Shown here in pieces: positions 17,540-26,973 of a DNA stretch of 64,000 bases (positions are counted from its first letter, which is position 1; every line of letters begins with the position of its first letter). A program made the translations under genes and the position numbers. This DNA is from Ignavibacteria bacterium. GTDB lineage: Bacteria > Bacteroidota > Ignavibacteria > Ch128b. The DNA lies in contig JABLYA010000001.1 of assembly GCA_013177855.1 (NCBI GenBank), positions 1,287,231 to 1,351,230 of the forward strand. Direction: 5' to 3'. The notes under the pieces were generated by a model. It was not told where the DNA came from and did no database searches. It saw only the letters and a program-made list of their open reading frames with translations.

Positions 17540-20500
17540 ATGAGATTAAAAATGAAGAGTTATTATTCAAAACTATCCTTTATGACTATTATTATTCTGA
17601 TGCTATCATCATTAACTTATAGCCAAATAATACGGTGCGGTGTTCAGGACTTGACACCGAATGAAGTCCAGCAATTAAGGGATGCGTTTAATCAATGGAT
17701 TGGAGCCGGTAACCGAGTAACTGAAGGAACAATAACGACAATACCCATTGCATTTCACATAATTAGATACGATAATGGTACAGCGGATGTTACTGATCAG
17801 CAGATAATGGATCAAATTGCAGTTTTAAATTCCAGTTTTGCAAATACAAATTTCAGATTTTCACTGCATAGTATTGAGAGAGTAAATAATACTTCATGGA
17901 CTACTCATACCAAGGGCTCTCAACAAGAAATTGATATGAAGAACACCCTTGCTGTTGACCCTGCACATATTTTGAATTTCTATACTTGTGCAGCTCCCAA
18001 AGATGAATATGGTAACATATTGTTAGGATATGCAACATTCCCTTGGAGTTATCCAGAGGATAGTTATATGAATGGGGTAGTTGTATTATTTAGTAGTCTG
18101 CCTGGAGGATCAGCAATAAATTATAATGAAGGTGATACAGGTACACACGAAGTTGGACATTTTGTTGGGCTTTTTCATACTTTCCAAAATGGTTGTAATG
18201 AACCTGGGGATGATGTAGATGATACGCCGTATGAAGTTGGACCAGCATTTGAATGTCCGGTTGGTAGAAATACTTGTCCGCAGCCTGGAGAAGATCCAAT
18301 CCATAATTTTATGGATTATACTTATGACAATTGTATGGATCATTTTACCTCGGGGCAATCATTAAGAATGAACCAAATGATGTCTCAGTATCGCCCATCC
18401 ATGCTATCAGTAAATGTACTTGTAACAGTTGATCAAAGAAACAGCAGTAATCAACAAATTGGCATTTTAAAGAAATGGGAAGATAACCATTGGGGCAATA
18501 CTTTCAATCCGGGCACCCAATTTAATTTCCCAGCTAACTCACAGCAAACTATACTGGGCGATCAGTCAATAATATCTAATCAAAAGTATAATAGATGGGA
18601 AAGAAATTTTGAAATTGAAACGGATGTGAATAATCACCATTCATTTACAATTCAACAAAATGATTTTAATTATACATCCAGATTTAATCCAACTTATTCA
18701 GGTTTAACAATCAAAAACGACTTTCCGGAAGTAGCTGGATTAAACCCTGCAAATGATATTATTCACTTCAAAGACCCGTGGTTGATTGATTATCCCGATC
18801 CGCTATACGGAAATACTTTGCGTAACCGTGGAATGGATGCACCATTCAAACAAAGACCCTCGCCCTTCTATCCCGATTACACAACAAGCTACAACGGCGA
18901 TGTTTACAAAGGCGTCTTCTTAAATCAAGATTATCATATGCCAGGACAACCCTACTACTCCTTAAAAGCAGATGCAGTTCAGGATATATACTTACAGCAA
19001 ACGGGCAGGACACACAAATTTTATTTTCAGAACTGGAGTGCAACTCCGCAAGGTAGTGCAGATTTTCAAAATGCAAATGCACTTGAGACAGGAGTTGTGT
19101 TCAAACAAGACGGAGCTGTTGTAAGTGCAAATTATAAAGGAAGTTTATTGACTAATCAGGCAAATGCTCTTTCAAATACATCACAGAGGAAAGTAATAAG
19201 AACATCCAATGGACATTTGCATGTGTTTTATATAAGTATGGGTAAGTTGTGGTATGAGAAGAGTGTGAACGGAGTAACCTGGTATGCACCAAAAGTTATC
19301 AATTACGAAACAGAAGTTATAAGTTTTTCTATCGATAGCTGGCAAAATAAAATTTACATAGCCAGCCATCAAAGAGATGGTAATGACAATGCAATTTTAT
19401 TTTATATGATTGATGAAAATGGAAATTTATCTAATATTTATTATCCGATTGAGATTGAAAGTGGAGTTGATGCTAAACCTGTAATAGGTGCTTATGATCA
19501 AAATATTATTATGGTTTATAAATATAAAGATAACGAGCCTTTAAAATATTTAAGATTATTATTTAATGGGACTTATTGGATAACATTAGAAGATAATATT
19601 AATTATTCAAGTAATATATCGATAAATCCATCTTTAAGCATTGTAAAATCTGGTACAAATAACACAGCACCTGAACAAACTTTTATTCATTTAATTTGGG
19701 AAGATAGATACAATGAGATAAGTTCAGATATTTGCTATTTAAAAATTGGTTTCATGCCGACAGATTTAAATGCAAATTATTTTTATGATTATGTTGTAAT
19801 AAGTAAAGGCAGTGGGTATGAGTTATGTACAAATGGAAATATTGTTGCAGTAGATAATTATCTAGCCCATATAGGATTTATAGGACAAAGAAAATTCTAT
19901 CCTGTTGAAAATTATTATGTCCCTGACGAAAGTCGGGCAGTATTTACTTCACTTGCCCATAAAGGTGTATTTTACTCATTTGGGGATGATGTACAAAGTG
20001 TAAGTATAAATTGTTGTAATACGAGATGGACATTTGCCTGGACGAGGGGGAATGATCTTCCAGTACAATATGTGGATTCGAGAGATATAAGGGTAATATA
20101 CCAGCTTGGTAATTTAAGAGGAGTGGATGTTCATATTACAAATGGTATAGTTCCTGAGGATATGTATGCATTTGTGATAAATACATCACAGTTGCCATAT
20201 CCGATTAATTATAGAGCAATATATGGAGATATAATACCTGAGGAATTAGTAGTAACAGAGGATAGTCGAGAAGGAATTGTAAGCAAAGAGGGAGCAGATG
20301 TTTATTACTCAATTGGTGAGATAAAAGTAGGAGATGAGAAGGTAGGATTTGTTGAAATTCCGGATACAACAGGACTAATAACACTTGAGAATGCAAACAG
20401 GTATTTAATAAGTAAGCCTTTTATGGTTAATGATAATTCAGGATTTGTTTATTCGATAAAGTATGGGGTAACAGATTCGAGTGCATTGAAGGAGGCATTG

Positions 20501-21070
20501 ACAAATACGGATTACATAAAGTTTAGAATAGAATTAATAGATTACAACACAAAGGAATTGCTTGGAGTATTTGATGAGGTTAGTTATAATTCGGAGAGTG
20601 TATCGAAATATGAGAACATAAATTACTATGTTAACACAGCTGGACTTGGTGAGCGAATGGTTCAATTGCGGCTTGTTATAACAAATAATGTAGATCCATA
20701 TTATTCGCTTTCAGATAAGTTCAGTGATGCCAATTATAATCTTTCGAAGAAAAAAGCGAGAAAGGAAATAAATTACAAAGGATTACTTGGAGAGAAAGTT
20801 TATTCTTATGAGTTGATACAAAACTATCCAAATCCATTTAATCCAGTAACAAAGATCAGATACTCAGTAAAAGAGACAAAGCCTGTGATGATAAAGCTTT
20901 ATGATATAGTAGGAAGAGAGGTCGCAACACTTGTAAACGAAGTCAAAGATGCAGGTGAGTATGAAATAGAACTTAATGCTGGGAAATTTGGATTGAGCAG
21001 CGGGGTATATTTTTATCAGATGAAAGCAGGAGATTTTACTTCAATAAAGAAGATGGTTGTGTTGAAGTAA
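17540..21070 (+). CDS. M43-type secreted metalloprotease with T9SS sorting domain
   Basis: A 1176-residue exported protein. Signal peptide at about residues 1-29 (start could also be ATG 17552). The protease domain carries the extended zinc motif HEVGHFVGLFH with His203, Glu204, His207, Gly210 and His213, plus the Met-turn MDYTYDNCMDHFT, as in M43 cytophagalysin/pappalysin peptidases. A long central region contains beta-sandwich or propeller-like sequence. The last ~85 residues are a type A T9SS sorting domain (NYPNPFNPVTKIRYSV, IVGREVATLVNE, LSSGVYFYQM, KKMVVLK), so the protein should cross the outer membrane through the T9SS and be anchored or released. Substrate unknown. Confidence 0.92.
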   Translation: MRLKMKSYYSKLSFMTIIILMLSSLTYSQIIRCGVQDLTPNEVQQLRDAFNQWIGAGNRVTEGTITTIPIAFHIIRYDNGTADVTDQQIMDQIAVLNSSFANTNFRFSLHSIERVNNTSWTTHTKGSQQEIDMKNTLAVDPAHILNFYTCAAPKDEYGNILLGYATFPWSYPEDSYMNGVVVLFSSLPGGSAINYNEGDTGTHEVGHFVGLFHTFQNGCNEPGDDVDDTPYEVGPAFECPVGRNTCPQPGEDPIHNFMDYTYDNCMDHFTSGQSLRMNQMMSQYRPSMLSVNVLVTVDQRNSSNQQIGILKKWEDNHWGNTFNPGTQFNFPANSQQTILGDQSIISNQKYNRWERNFEIETDVNNHHSFTIQQNDFNYTSRFNPTYSGLTIKNDFPEVAGLNPANDIIHFKDPWLIDYPDPLYGNTLRNRGMDAPFKQRPSPFYPDYTTSYNGDVYKGVFLNQDYHMPGQPYYSLKADAVQDIYLQQTGRTHKFYFQNWSATPQGSADFQNANALETGVVFKQDGAVVSANYKGSLLTNQANALSNTSQRKVIRTSNGHLHVFYISMGKLWYEKSVNGVTWYAPKVINYETEVISFSIDSWQNKIYIASHQRDGNDNAILFYMIDENGNLSNIYYPIEIESGVDAKPVIGAYDQNIIMVYKYKDNEPLKYLRLLFNGTYWITLEDNINYSSNISINPSLSIVKSGTNNTAPEQTFIHLIWEDRYNEISSDICYLKIGFMPTDLNANYFYDYVVISKGSGYELCTNGNIVAVDNYLAHIGFIGQRKFYPVENYYVPDESRAVFTSLAHKGVFYSFGDDVQSVSINCCNTRWTFAWTRGNDLPVQYVDSRDIRVIYQLGNLRGVDVHITNGIVPEDMYAFVINTSQLPYPINYRAIYGDIIPEELVVTEDSREGIVSKEGADVYYSIGEIKVGDEKVGFVEIPDTTGLITLENANRYLISKPFMVNDNSGFVYSIKYGVTDSSALKEALTNTDYIKFRIELIDYNTKELLGVFDEVSYNSESVSKYENINYYVNTAGLGERMVQLRLVITNNVDPYYSLSDKFSDANYNLSKKKARKEINYKGLLGEKVYSYELIQNYPNPFNPVTKIRYSVKETKPVMIKLYDIVGREVATLVNEVKDAGEYEIELNAGKFGLSSGVYFYQMKAGDFTSIKKMVVLK

Positions 21071-21080
21071 TTTAGAGATT

Positions 21081-21108
21081 AAAAGCCAGCTCAATTGAGC
21101 TGGCTTTT
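21081..21108 (+). terminator. Intrinsic terminator of the M43 protease gene
   Basis: AAAAGCCAGCTCAA and its exact complement TTGAGCTGGCTTTT form a perfect 28-base palindrome ten bases after the stop, followed by ATTGTTTT. It works in either direction by symmetry. Confidence 0.85.
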
Positions 21109-21218
21109 ATTGTTTTAAATCATCATGATTGAACTGAATTTGTACTAAATACAATTAAGAGCATTCTTAGAATTAATAGAAAATTATTATTCACAAAAAC
21201 AAAAGAAGGAGATTAACA

Positions 21219-21704
21219 ATGCCATACCAAAACATTAGTTATGAATTAAAAGACAATGAAAAGAATGAAATCATAGAGCTAATTAATCAAATAAATCAAA
21301 AACTTCCATTTTTGATCAATCTGACACCGGAAGAGAGGATGGAACTTCCAAAGATGGGTGATAAAACAATTCCATTTGTAGAGAAAGCTTTAGAGCTTTC
21401 AAATTTAAACCCAAATTTAGTTCCTCCATATATAAATTTAGATGAATTAAGGAAAGATTTAGAATTGAGTAAATCATTAAGAGAGATATTAAATTTAGTT
21501 GGACAATTATACGAGAAATTGAGCGATACATACACAGCAGTAGGGAGTGAGGCATATGTATCTGCATTAGCATTTTATAATTCTGCGAAGTCAGCTGCAA
21601 AGTCAAATGTTCCTGGGACAGATGTAATAGTTAATGAACTTGGTAAGCGATTTACAGGACAAGGAAAATCAAAATCATCAGGTAACAATCCAAATCCACA
21701 ATAA
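21219..21704 (+). CDS. Small helical protein of unknown function
   Basis: A 161-residue soluble protein with a strong ribosome-binding site (GAAGGAGA, ~7 bp before ATG). It is predicted almost wholly helical (NEKNEIIELINQINQ, SLREILNLVGQLYEKLSDTY, AYVSALAFYNSAKSAAK), with a Gly/Ser/Lys/Asn-rich tail. No signal peptide, no known family. It stands between the protease terminator and the minisatellite, inside the accessory-looking stretch. Confidence 0.8.
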   Translation: MPYQNISYELKDNEKNEIIELINQINQKLPFLINLTPEERMELPKMGDKTIPFVEKALELSNLNPNLVPPYINLDELRKDLELSKSLREILNLVGQLYEKLSDTYTAVGSEAYVSALAFYNSAKSAAKSNVPGTDVIVNELGKRFTGQGKSKSSGNNPNPQ

Positions 21705-21819
21705 AGTATTGCCAGACTGACAATTAGTTGACATTCTGACATATTTATTTATTGAATTTATGATACCCCTACCTATACAGGCGGGGGTATCCACCTATAT
21801 AGGTACCCCCTCCCACCTC

Positions 21820-22092
21820 AAAGTTGAACTAATTCAAGTTAAAGTTGAACTAATTCACCTTAGAATTGAACTAATTCAGGTCAGAGATGAACTAATTCAG
21901 GTCAAAGTTGAACTTGTTTATCTTAAAGATGAAATAATTCACCTCAAAGGTGAACTAGTTCGGGTAAAAGGTGAACTTGTTCAGGTCAAAGGTTAGCTTT
22001 TTAAGGTCAAGGGTGAACTTTTTCAGGTCAAAGGTAAACTTATCCATCTTAGAGGTGAATTAATTCATGTAAGAGGTGATGCTGATTTTGTA
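21820..22092 (+). repeat. 21-bp minisatellite (12 units plus a partial)
   Basis: Twelve consecutive 21-base units of the form AAAGTTGAACTAATTCAGGTC, then one decayed unit at 22072-22092. Units differ at scattered positions. In one frame (21760-21996) they encode a heptad (V-E-L-I-Q-V-K), but a TAG in unit 9 breaks that frame while the DNA period continues for four more units, so it is treated as a DNA repeat. Just upstream (21761-21788) is an inverted repeat ATACCCC...GGGGTAT. Confidence 0.85.
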
Positions 22093-22119
22093 AATAAAAT
22101 TCTAATAAAGAATATGTAA

Positions 22120-23803
22120 TAGGCCGCTCCTAAGGGAGCTTTGATATTTTTTTCTTTTTCCTTTCGCTACAAATAGGTTGCTTCTAAGGAAGCTTTTTGA
22201 GAAAAAAAATTATTAAGGCCAGAAAAATTGAAGATAAAATTGCAGTCCCCCCAAAAAAACAAAATCCTGAAGGGATGAAATTATATCAAAATTAAAATTC
22301 GATTGAAATATATGATTGATTTCTACCATTGATCATAAAATGTCACTCCTTCGGAGTTTTAATTTTTTCTGCGAAAATTTCATTCTACAATAATTTCACC
22401 ACTTCGTGGTTAATTCTACAAATAGGTCACTCCGATGGAGCTTAGGTTTTTTGTTTCTTGTATTTTCTACAAATAGGTCGCTTCTACGAAGCTTCTTTAA
22501 ATTTCAATAAAGACAAAAACTTACCTACAGACATTTTAAAAGAAATCGCATAACTGTAACCTGGTTGATGCACTAAATAATTATTTATGAAAATGTGAAG
22601 GTGCAGAGCAACGACCTATTTGTAATGAAGAATGTACTTTGGATAAAAATTGAAGTCGCATAGCGACAACCTCTTTGTAGAAAAAATGATGAACGACATC
22701 AAAAAAAGTTGCGTAGCAACGACCTCTTTGTAGGAAAAATGTTGAACAGCCAAAAATAAAGTCGCGTAGCGACGACCTATTTGTAGAACGAATTAAGTGC
22801 CGAATAAAAAATCAAATCCAGAATGGATGAAATTATTATAGAAAAAACAATTACACATAAAACAAAAATAAATATAAAAACCCCGCAGGGGTTTAATGTG
22901 AATAACCCCCAATCGCATTGGGGGTATATGAGAACAAAAACTCATAGAACCCCAAAGGGGTTCAATTATAACAGAATTTGTTCTAAACGATCTTAAAAAT
23001 TCAATTGCAGAACAGACATTAAAAAAATTTTGAAATTCACATTCAACCCCTTCAGGGTTGGAAACATCTTTTGACATTATTTCCCCGAGTGCAACTCGGG
23101 GCTAATCATATTCAACTCCTTCGAAGTTGGTGTAAATAGATCACAAAAGATATTGATTTAATTTCGATTAATTGAGAACCTAATCCAGAAGGGATGAAAT
23201 TATCTAAAAATCTGATTACAGAAAAAATTTTTGACACTAGAATTTTGTGTTCAATCTGATAATGTCACTCCTTCGGAGTTTTAATTTTTTCTGCGAAAAT
23301 TTCATTCTATAATAATTTCACCAATTCGTGGTTAATTATATATTTCATAATTACGACAAAAAAGAAACGATAAAAGCCAAAGAGCCAGTTCAATTGGGCT
23401 GATTCATAAAAAGACTAGATAATTCTAATTTAATTTTAATAGGTCGCTCCGATGGAGCTTTGGTATTTTTTCGTTTTATATCTTTTCTACAAATAGGACG
23501 CTTCTAACGAAGCTTCTTTAAATTTCAATAAAGACAAAAACTTACCTACAGACATTTTAAAAGAAATCGCATAACTGTAACCTGGTTGATGCACTAAATA
23601 ATTATTTATGAAAATGTGAAGGTGCAGAGCAACGACCTATTTGTAGTGAAGAATGTACTTTGGATAAAAATTGAAGTTGCATAGCGACAACCTCTTTGTA
23701 GAAAAAATGATGAACGACATCAAAAAAAGTCGCGTAGCAACGACCTCTTTGTAGGAAAAATGTTGAACAGCCAAAAATAAAGTCGCGTAGCGACGACCTA
23801 TTT
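22120..23803. repeat. Hairpin island: over 20 short variable palindromes with conserved flanks
   Basis: This ~1.7-kb stretch has no gene. It contains more than 20 hairpins with 4-8 bp stems and 3-4 base loops. One family has the head CTACAAATAGGTCG followed by a variable stem (for example near 22160, 22417, 22467, 23487 on +, and inverted near 22613, 22661, 22716, 22768 and again 23636-23790). A second has a tail TGAAATTAT (near 22262, 22398, 22812, 23178). A third is C/G-rich (CCCCGCAGGGG near 22880, CCCCAATCGCATTGGGG at 22907-22923, CCCCGAGTGCAACTCGGGG at 23083-23101). Stem bases differ between copies but pairing is kept. Confidence 0.75.
22421..22785 (+). repeat. Long direct repeat, copy 1
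   Basis: About 365 bp nearly identical to 23438-23805, differing by a handful of substitutions and single-base indels. It contains two forward and four inverted hairpin modules around a ~110-bp non-palindromic centre (ATAAAGACAAAAACTTACCT...). An earlier block at 22340-22410 is also matched at 23265-23336. Confidence 0.8.
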
Positions 23804-23805
23804 TA
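23438..23805 (+). repeat. Long direct repeat, copy 2
   Basis: Second copy of the block at 22421-22785, ending 16 bp before the stop codon of the minus-strand gene at 23821. The two copies lie in the same orientation with about 650 bp between, which could allow deletion of the intervening DNA by homologous recombination. Confidence 0.8.
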
Positions 23806-23820
23806 GAAACTATAAACCCA

Positions 23821-24708
23821 TTATTTAATTACATTTATAAATGCTTGAAGAGAAATTTTTACTTCCGTATCTGCTAGTCCTCGATAATTATCCTGATAAC
23901 GAAAACCACTATCGAGCAAAAGCCAGCGATTTATTCCAACTCTTAATCCGCCTGAAAAAACTTTTCTTAAATCCGGAGAGATCAAACCGGTTTTTGGATC
24001 GACTTTGAAATAAGGAATTGTTTGAGCTTCTGCGATCAAATAAGTAATTTCACTCAACTGAAAATCAAAACCAATAGCCCCATAAAAAGTATTTTTCATT
24101 TTTTCACTCTGGTCAATAAAGAATGAATCAACAAAATATGATTTAAGATTACGGTAACGAAGATCACCAATTCCAAATCCCAGATGCACTCTTGAAAAAT
24201 CATTCATTTTTTTCGAAAATGAAATAATTAAATGCGTAATTCTTGTATCGTATGTAAGGCTTCTCAATCCAAATTGAGCGAGTTCTGGTTTCTTTTCCTT
24301 CAAATCAAAATTTGACGATTGATACCAATCGTTATTAGTTCTCAAAGTAACAGCAATGCCGGGGATGTTCTCTCTTTCTCCAATGATTTTAATTTTTAGA
24401 GCAATTGATGCAAAATTTTCCGTCTTGCTAAAAACTGAACCAAGTAAGCTCGCTGTGCTAACCTCAATATCACCATAACCACCGAGACCAAATGAAACAG
24501 AACCAAGAAATCCATCTGAATTTTCAAGTCCAAATGAGCCTCCAACTAATAATGCCAAGTCTAATGAATTTTGAACATCTGCTGTAGGAATCGAAAACAA
24601 TCTTCCTGGATTGTGATCGAACTTCTTTTCTGGAATTTTTTCATCCTGTGAGAATAGAAAACCCGCGAGAGAAAAAAATATTAAAAGGAGAGAAAAATTA
24701 AATTTCAT
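23821..24708 (-). CDS. Exported beta-rich protein, probably outer membrane
   Basis: About 295 residues. A GTG at 24714 is in frame, but ATG 24708 has GGAG five bases upstream and is preferred. Signal peptide MKFNFSLLLIFFSLAGFLFSQ; the mature part has Gly-rich alternating strands (LALLVGGSFGLEN, SVSFGLGGYGDIEVSTAS) that look like an outer-membrane barrel of the YjbH/porin-like sort. No specific family identified. Its 3' end faces the hairpin island. Confidence 0.8.
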   Translation of the reverse strand: MKFNFSLLLIFFSLAGFLFSQDEKIPEKKFDHNPGRLFSIPTADVQNSLDLALLVGGSFGLENSDGFLGSVSFGLGGYGDIEVSTASLLGSVFSKTENFASIALKIKIIGERENIPGIAVTLRTNNDWYQSSNFDLKEKKPELAQFGLRSLTYDTRITHLIISFSKKMNDFSRVHLGFGIGDLRYRNLKSYFVDSFFIDQSEKMKNTFYGAIGFDFQLSEITYLIAEAQTIPYFKVDPKTGLISPDLRKVFSGGLRVGINRWLLLDSGFRYQDNYRGLADTEVKISLQAFINVIK

Positions 24709-24945
24709 AATCACTCCATATTTTTTGTTAATTTAATATAAGTATCAAGAAAAAGGCAAAATAAATCTCATCTTTTTTATAATGAGAGATTAAACTTTTC
24801 ACTGGGTAATTAAAAATTTATTTGATTGAACAAATTAGATTGACAAAACAATCTATCCATTAGCTTTTCAGAATTATCTAAACTCAAATCTTTATTGAAT
24901 GGTGAAGTTGATTATTAATTTAAGTCTATTGGGAGCCAAATCAAA

Positions 24946-25896
24946 TTAATCTTTGAATTCTTCTTCACTAGCAGGAATCAAATCAACACTTTCTCCGGCC
25001 TTGATCTTATCCTGTGCTTTCTTTGAAAATTTTATAAGTAAATCTTTGATTTCATTTTGATCAGGATTTCCATCCAAAATTGCAGCAATAGGAGCAGGTT
25101 CGGTTAATGTAAAAAGTTTGAATTTATTTTGAGCGATCTTAAATATCTTCTTATTCTCAGCATCATTTCTACCAAGAACAATCCATTTGTTTTCATCAAT
25201 AAAATGTCTGCCAAGAACTATAAGTTGAGCGGTTGTTTCATTGAGAGGTTTTTGCTCATTTAAAATTTTCAAAACTCTTGTTCCAATTTGAGGATCTGTT
25301 AAAAGACAACCTCCAGCCGGTGATGAAAAGTTTTGAATTCCAAATTCTTTAACAAGATGTAATTGAAATTTCCTGTTTCGTCCTTGAAATCCGTACAGTT
25401 TATTACGATCAACCCAGCCGAGTCTTTCTGGTAATGTTGGTTGTAATATTTTTGCTGATAGTGGCCTCAAAAGTAAATCATCAACATCCGCTTCTTTTCT
25501 GATAACTTCCATTGCCCATCTATTTTGAGTCATTGGACGTTGACCGACAACTTCACCGCTTATTAAGAAATCGGCACCAAGTTCTTTTAAAAGTTGTTTA
25601 GTCTTCGAAAGCATCAAAATTTTACAGGCAATACAGGGATTAGCGTATTTCCCAAATCCATATTTCGGTTTTGGTAAAATTTTTAGATAATCTTCGGTTA
25701 GATTGATAAGCAAAGCTTTTTCAAATCCATGTGATTTACAGTAGTTGTAAAATGAGTCTGGATCTTCATAATATTTCCAGTTGAAAAATGGTGTGATGTA
25801 AGTTACGGGTATGACTTCAATTCCCTGTGATTGGATTATCTTCCCTGCGAGCAAACTGTCTAATCCATTTGAAAAAAGTAAAAGTGCTTTCCTCAT
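24946..25896 (-). CDS. Thiouridylase/ThiI-MnmA-like ATP pyrophosphatase
   Basis: A 316-residue protein of the PP-loop ATP pyrophosphatase superfamily. The PP-loop is LLFSNGLDSLLAG (residues 6-18, here SNGLDS instead of SGGxDS). A CxxC (NPCIACK, about residue 88-94) and a later SSPAGGCLLTD resemble the redox cysteines of MnmA/ThiI-type tRNA thiolases. These enzymes adenylate a tRNA uridine and add sulfur. The exact tRNA position is not determinable; annotation in relatives varies between MnmA-like and generic thiouridylase. Stands alone with its own upstream region. Confidence 0.8.
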   Translation of the reverse strand: MRKALLLFSNGLDSLLAGKIIQSQGIEVIPVTYITPFFNWKYYEDPDSFYNYCKSHGFEKALLINLTEDYLKILPKPKYGFGKYANPCIACKILMLSKTKQLLKELGADFLISGEVVGQRPMTQNRWAMEVIRKEADVDDLLLRPLSAKILQPTLPERLGWVDRNKLYGFQGRNRKFQLHLVKEFGIQNFSSPAGGCLLTDPQIGTRVLKILNEQKPLNETTAQLIVLGRHFIDENKWIVLGRNDAENKKIFKIAQNKFKLFTLTEPAPIAAILDGNPDQNEIKDLLIKFSKKAQDKIKAGESVDLIPASEEEFKD

Positions 25897-26036
25897 AAGC
25901 TTCCTTTGAATTCTATGTTTTGTTAGTAATAATAATAAAAATTTATTATTCGTTGAATTAATTGTTGAATTGTGAATGAAATCTTCTCAATATATCTTCT
26001 ATCAAATAATTAAATTTGTAAAAATTTGGTGTAAAT

Positions 26037-26969
26037 ATGACAACACAACTCTGGTATTGGATAATTTTTGTTGTTGTAGTAACAATAATGCTCGCAATTG
26101 ACCTATGGTTCACAGATCATAGAAAAACCAAACTGGGAATAAAAAAAGCTTTTATATGGAGTGCAATCTGGATTGGGGTTGCTTTGCTCTACAACATCTC
26201 GATTTATTTTAAATTCCCGAATGGCCATATAAAAGCGATGGAGTTTTTAGCAGCATATTTGATAGAAAAATCTCTCTCGGTTGATAATCTTTTTGTTTTT
26301 ATAATGATTTTCACAATAATGGGGATTGAAGATAGAGATCAACCGCATATCTTAAAATGGGGGATTTTAGGAGCAATTTTTTTTAGAATAATTTTCATTC
26401 TTGCTGGTGTTGCACTTATCGAAAAATTCGATTTTGTGATTTATATATTTGGAGCAATTTTACTTTACACAGCTTATAAAATGGCATTCACACCAGAAAA
26501 GAAAATAGAACCAGAAAAAAATTTCTTCGTGAGACTTGCTTCAAAATTTTTCCCGGTTAAAACTGATAATGTGCACAAGTTTTTTGTCAAAGAAAAAGGA
26601 AAATTTTATATAACAAATCTTTTCTTAACGCTTTTGCTTATTGAATCAACCGATATAGTTTTTGCAATAGATTCGATACCTGCAGTAATTGCAATTTCAA
26701 GAGATCCATTTATAGTTATTACTTCAAACATATTTGCAATTCTTGGATTGCGGGCACTCTATTTTGCACTTGCTGGAATAATGAGCCTATTTAGATATCT
26801 CAAATATGGAATTGCTTTTCTTTTGTTTTTTGTTGGTGTGAAAATGTTGATTTCGGAGTTTTATCACATTCCAATTTATATTTCTCTTAGCGTAATTGCT
26901 GTTACTATCACTGTTTCAATTCTGGCATCAAAATTAATTAAAGAAAATCCAGAAAAGGATCAGGAGTAA
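26037..26969 (+). CDS. TerC/Alx-family membrane protein
   Basis: A 310-residue membrane protein with about nine hydrophobic helices and the TerC signatures EFLAAYLIEKSLSVDNLFVF and LLLIESTDIVFAIDSIPAV, whose acidic residues within helices are thought to bind metal. TerC/Alx proteins export manganese or act in metal loading of exported proteins and confer tellurite resistance in some plasmids. No yybP-ykoY-type riboswitch was recognised in the 140 bp upstream. It ends 4 bp from the convergent metal-transporter gene. Confidence 0.92.
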   Translation: MTTQLWYWIIFVVVVTIMLAIDLWFTDHRKTKLGIKKAFIWSAIWIGVALLYNISIYFKFPNGHIKAMEFLAAYLIEKSLSVDNLFVFIMIFTIMGIEDRDQPHILKWGILGAIFFRIIFILAGVALIEKFDFVIYIFGAILLYTAYKMAFTPEKKIEPEKNFFVRLASKFFPVKTDNVHKFFVKEKGKFYITNLFLTLLLIESTDIVFAIDSIPAVIAISRDPFIVITSNIFAILGLRALYFALAGIMSLFRYLKYGIAFLLFFVGVKMLISEFYHIPIYISLSVIAVTITVSILASKLIKENPEKDQE

Positions 26970-26973
26970 AATT

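Noticed and set aside
21760-21996. A 78-residue coiled-coil protein of heptads
   Set aside because: The DNA period of 21 continues past the stop, no ribosome-binding site is seen and the start region is an inverted repeat; treated as a minisatellite.
22120-23803. A second CRISPR array
   Set aside because: Units are not evenly spaced, lie in both orientations and the variable part is the hairpin stem itself, not a spacer.
25897-26036. A yybP-ykoY manganese riboswitch upstream of TerC
   Set aside because: The 140 bp is AT-rich and lacks the conserved loops of that riboswitch.
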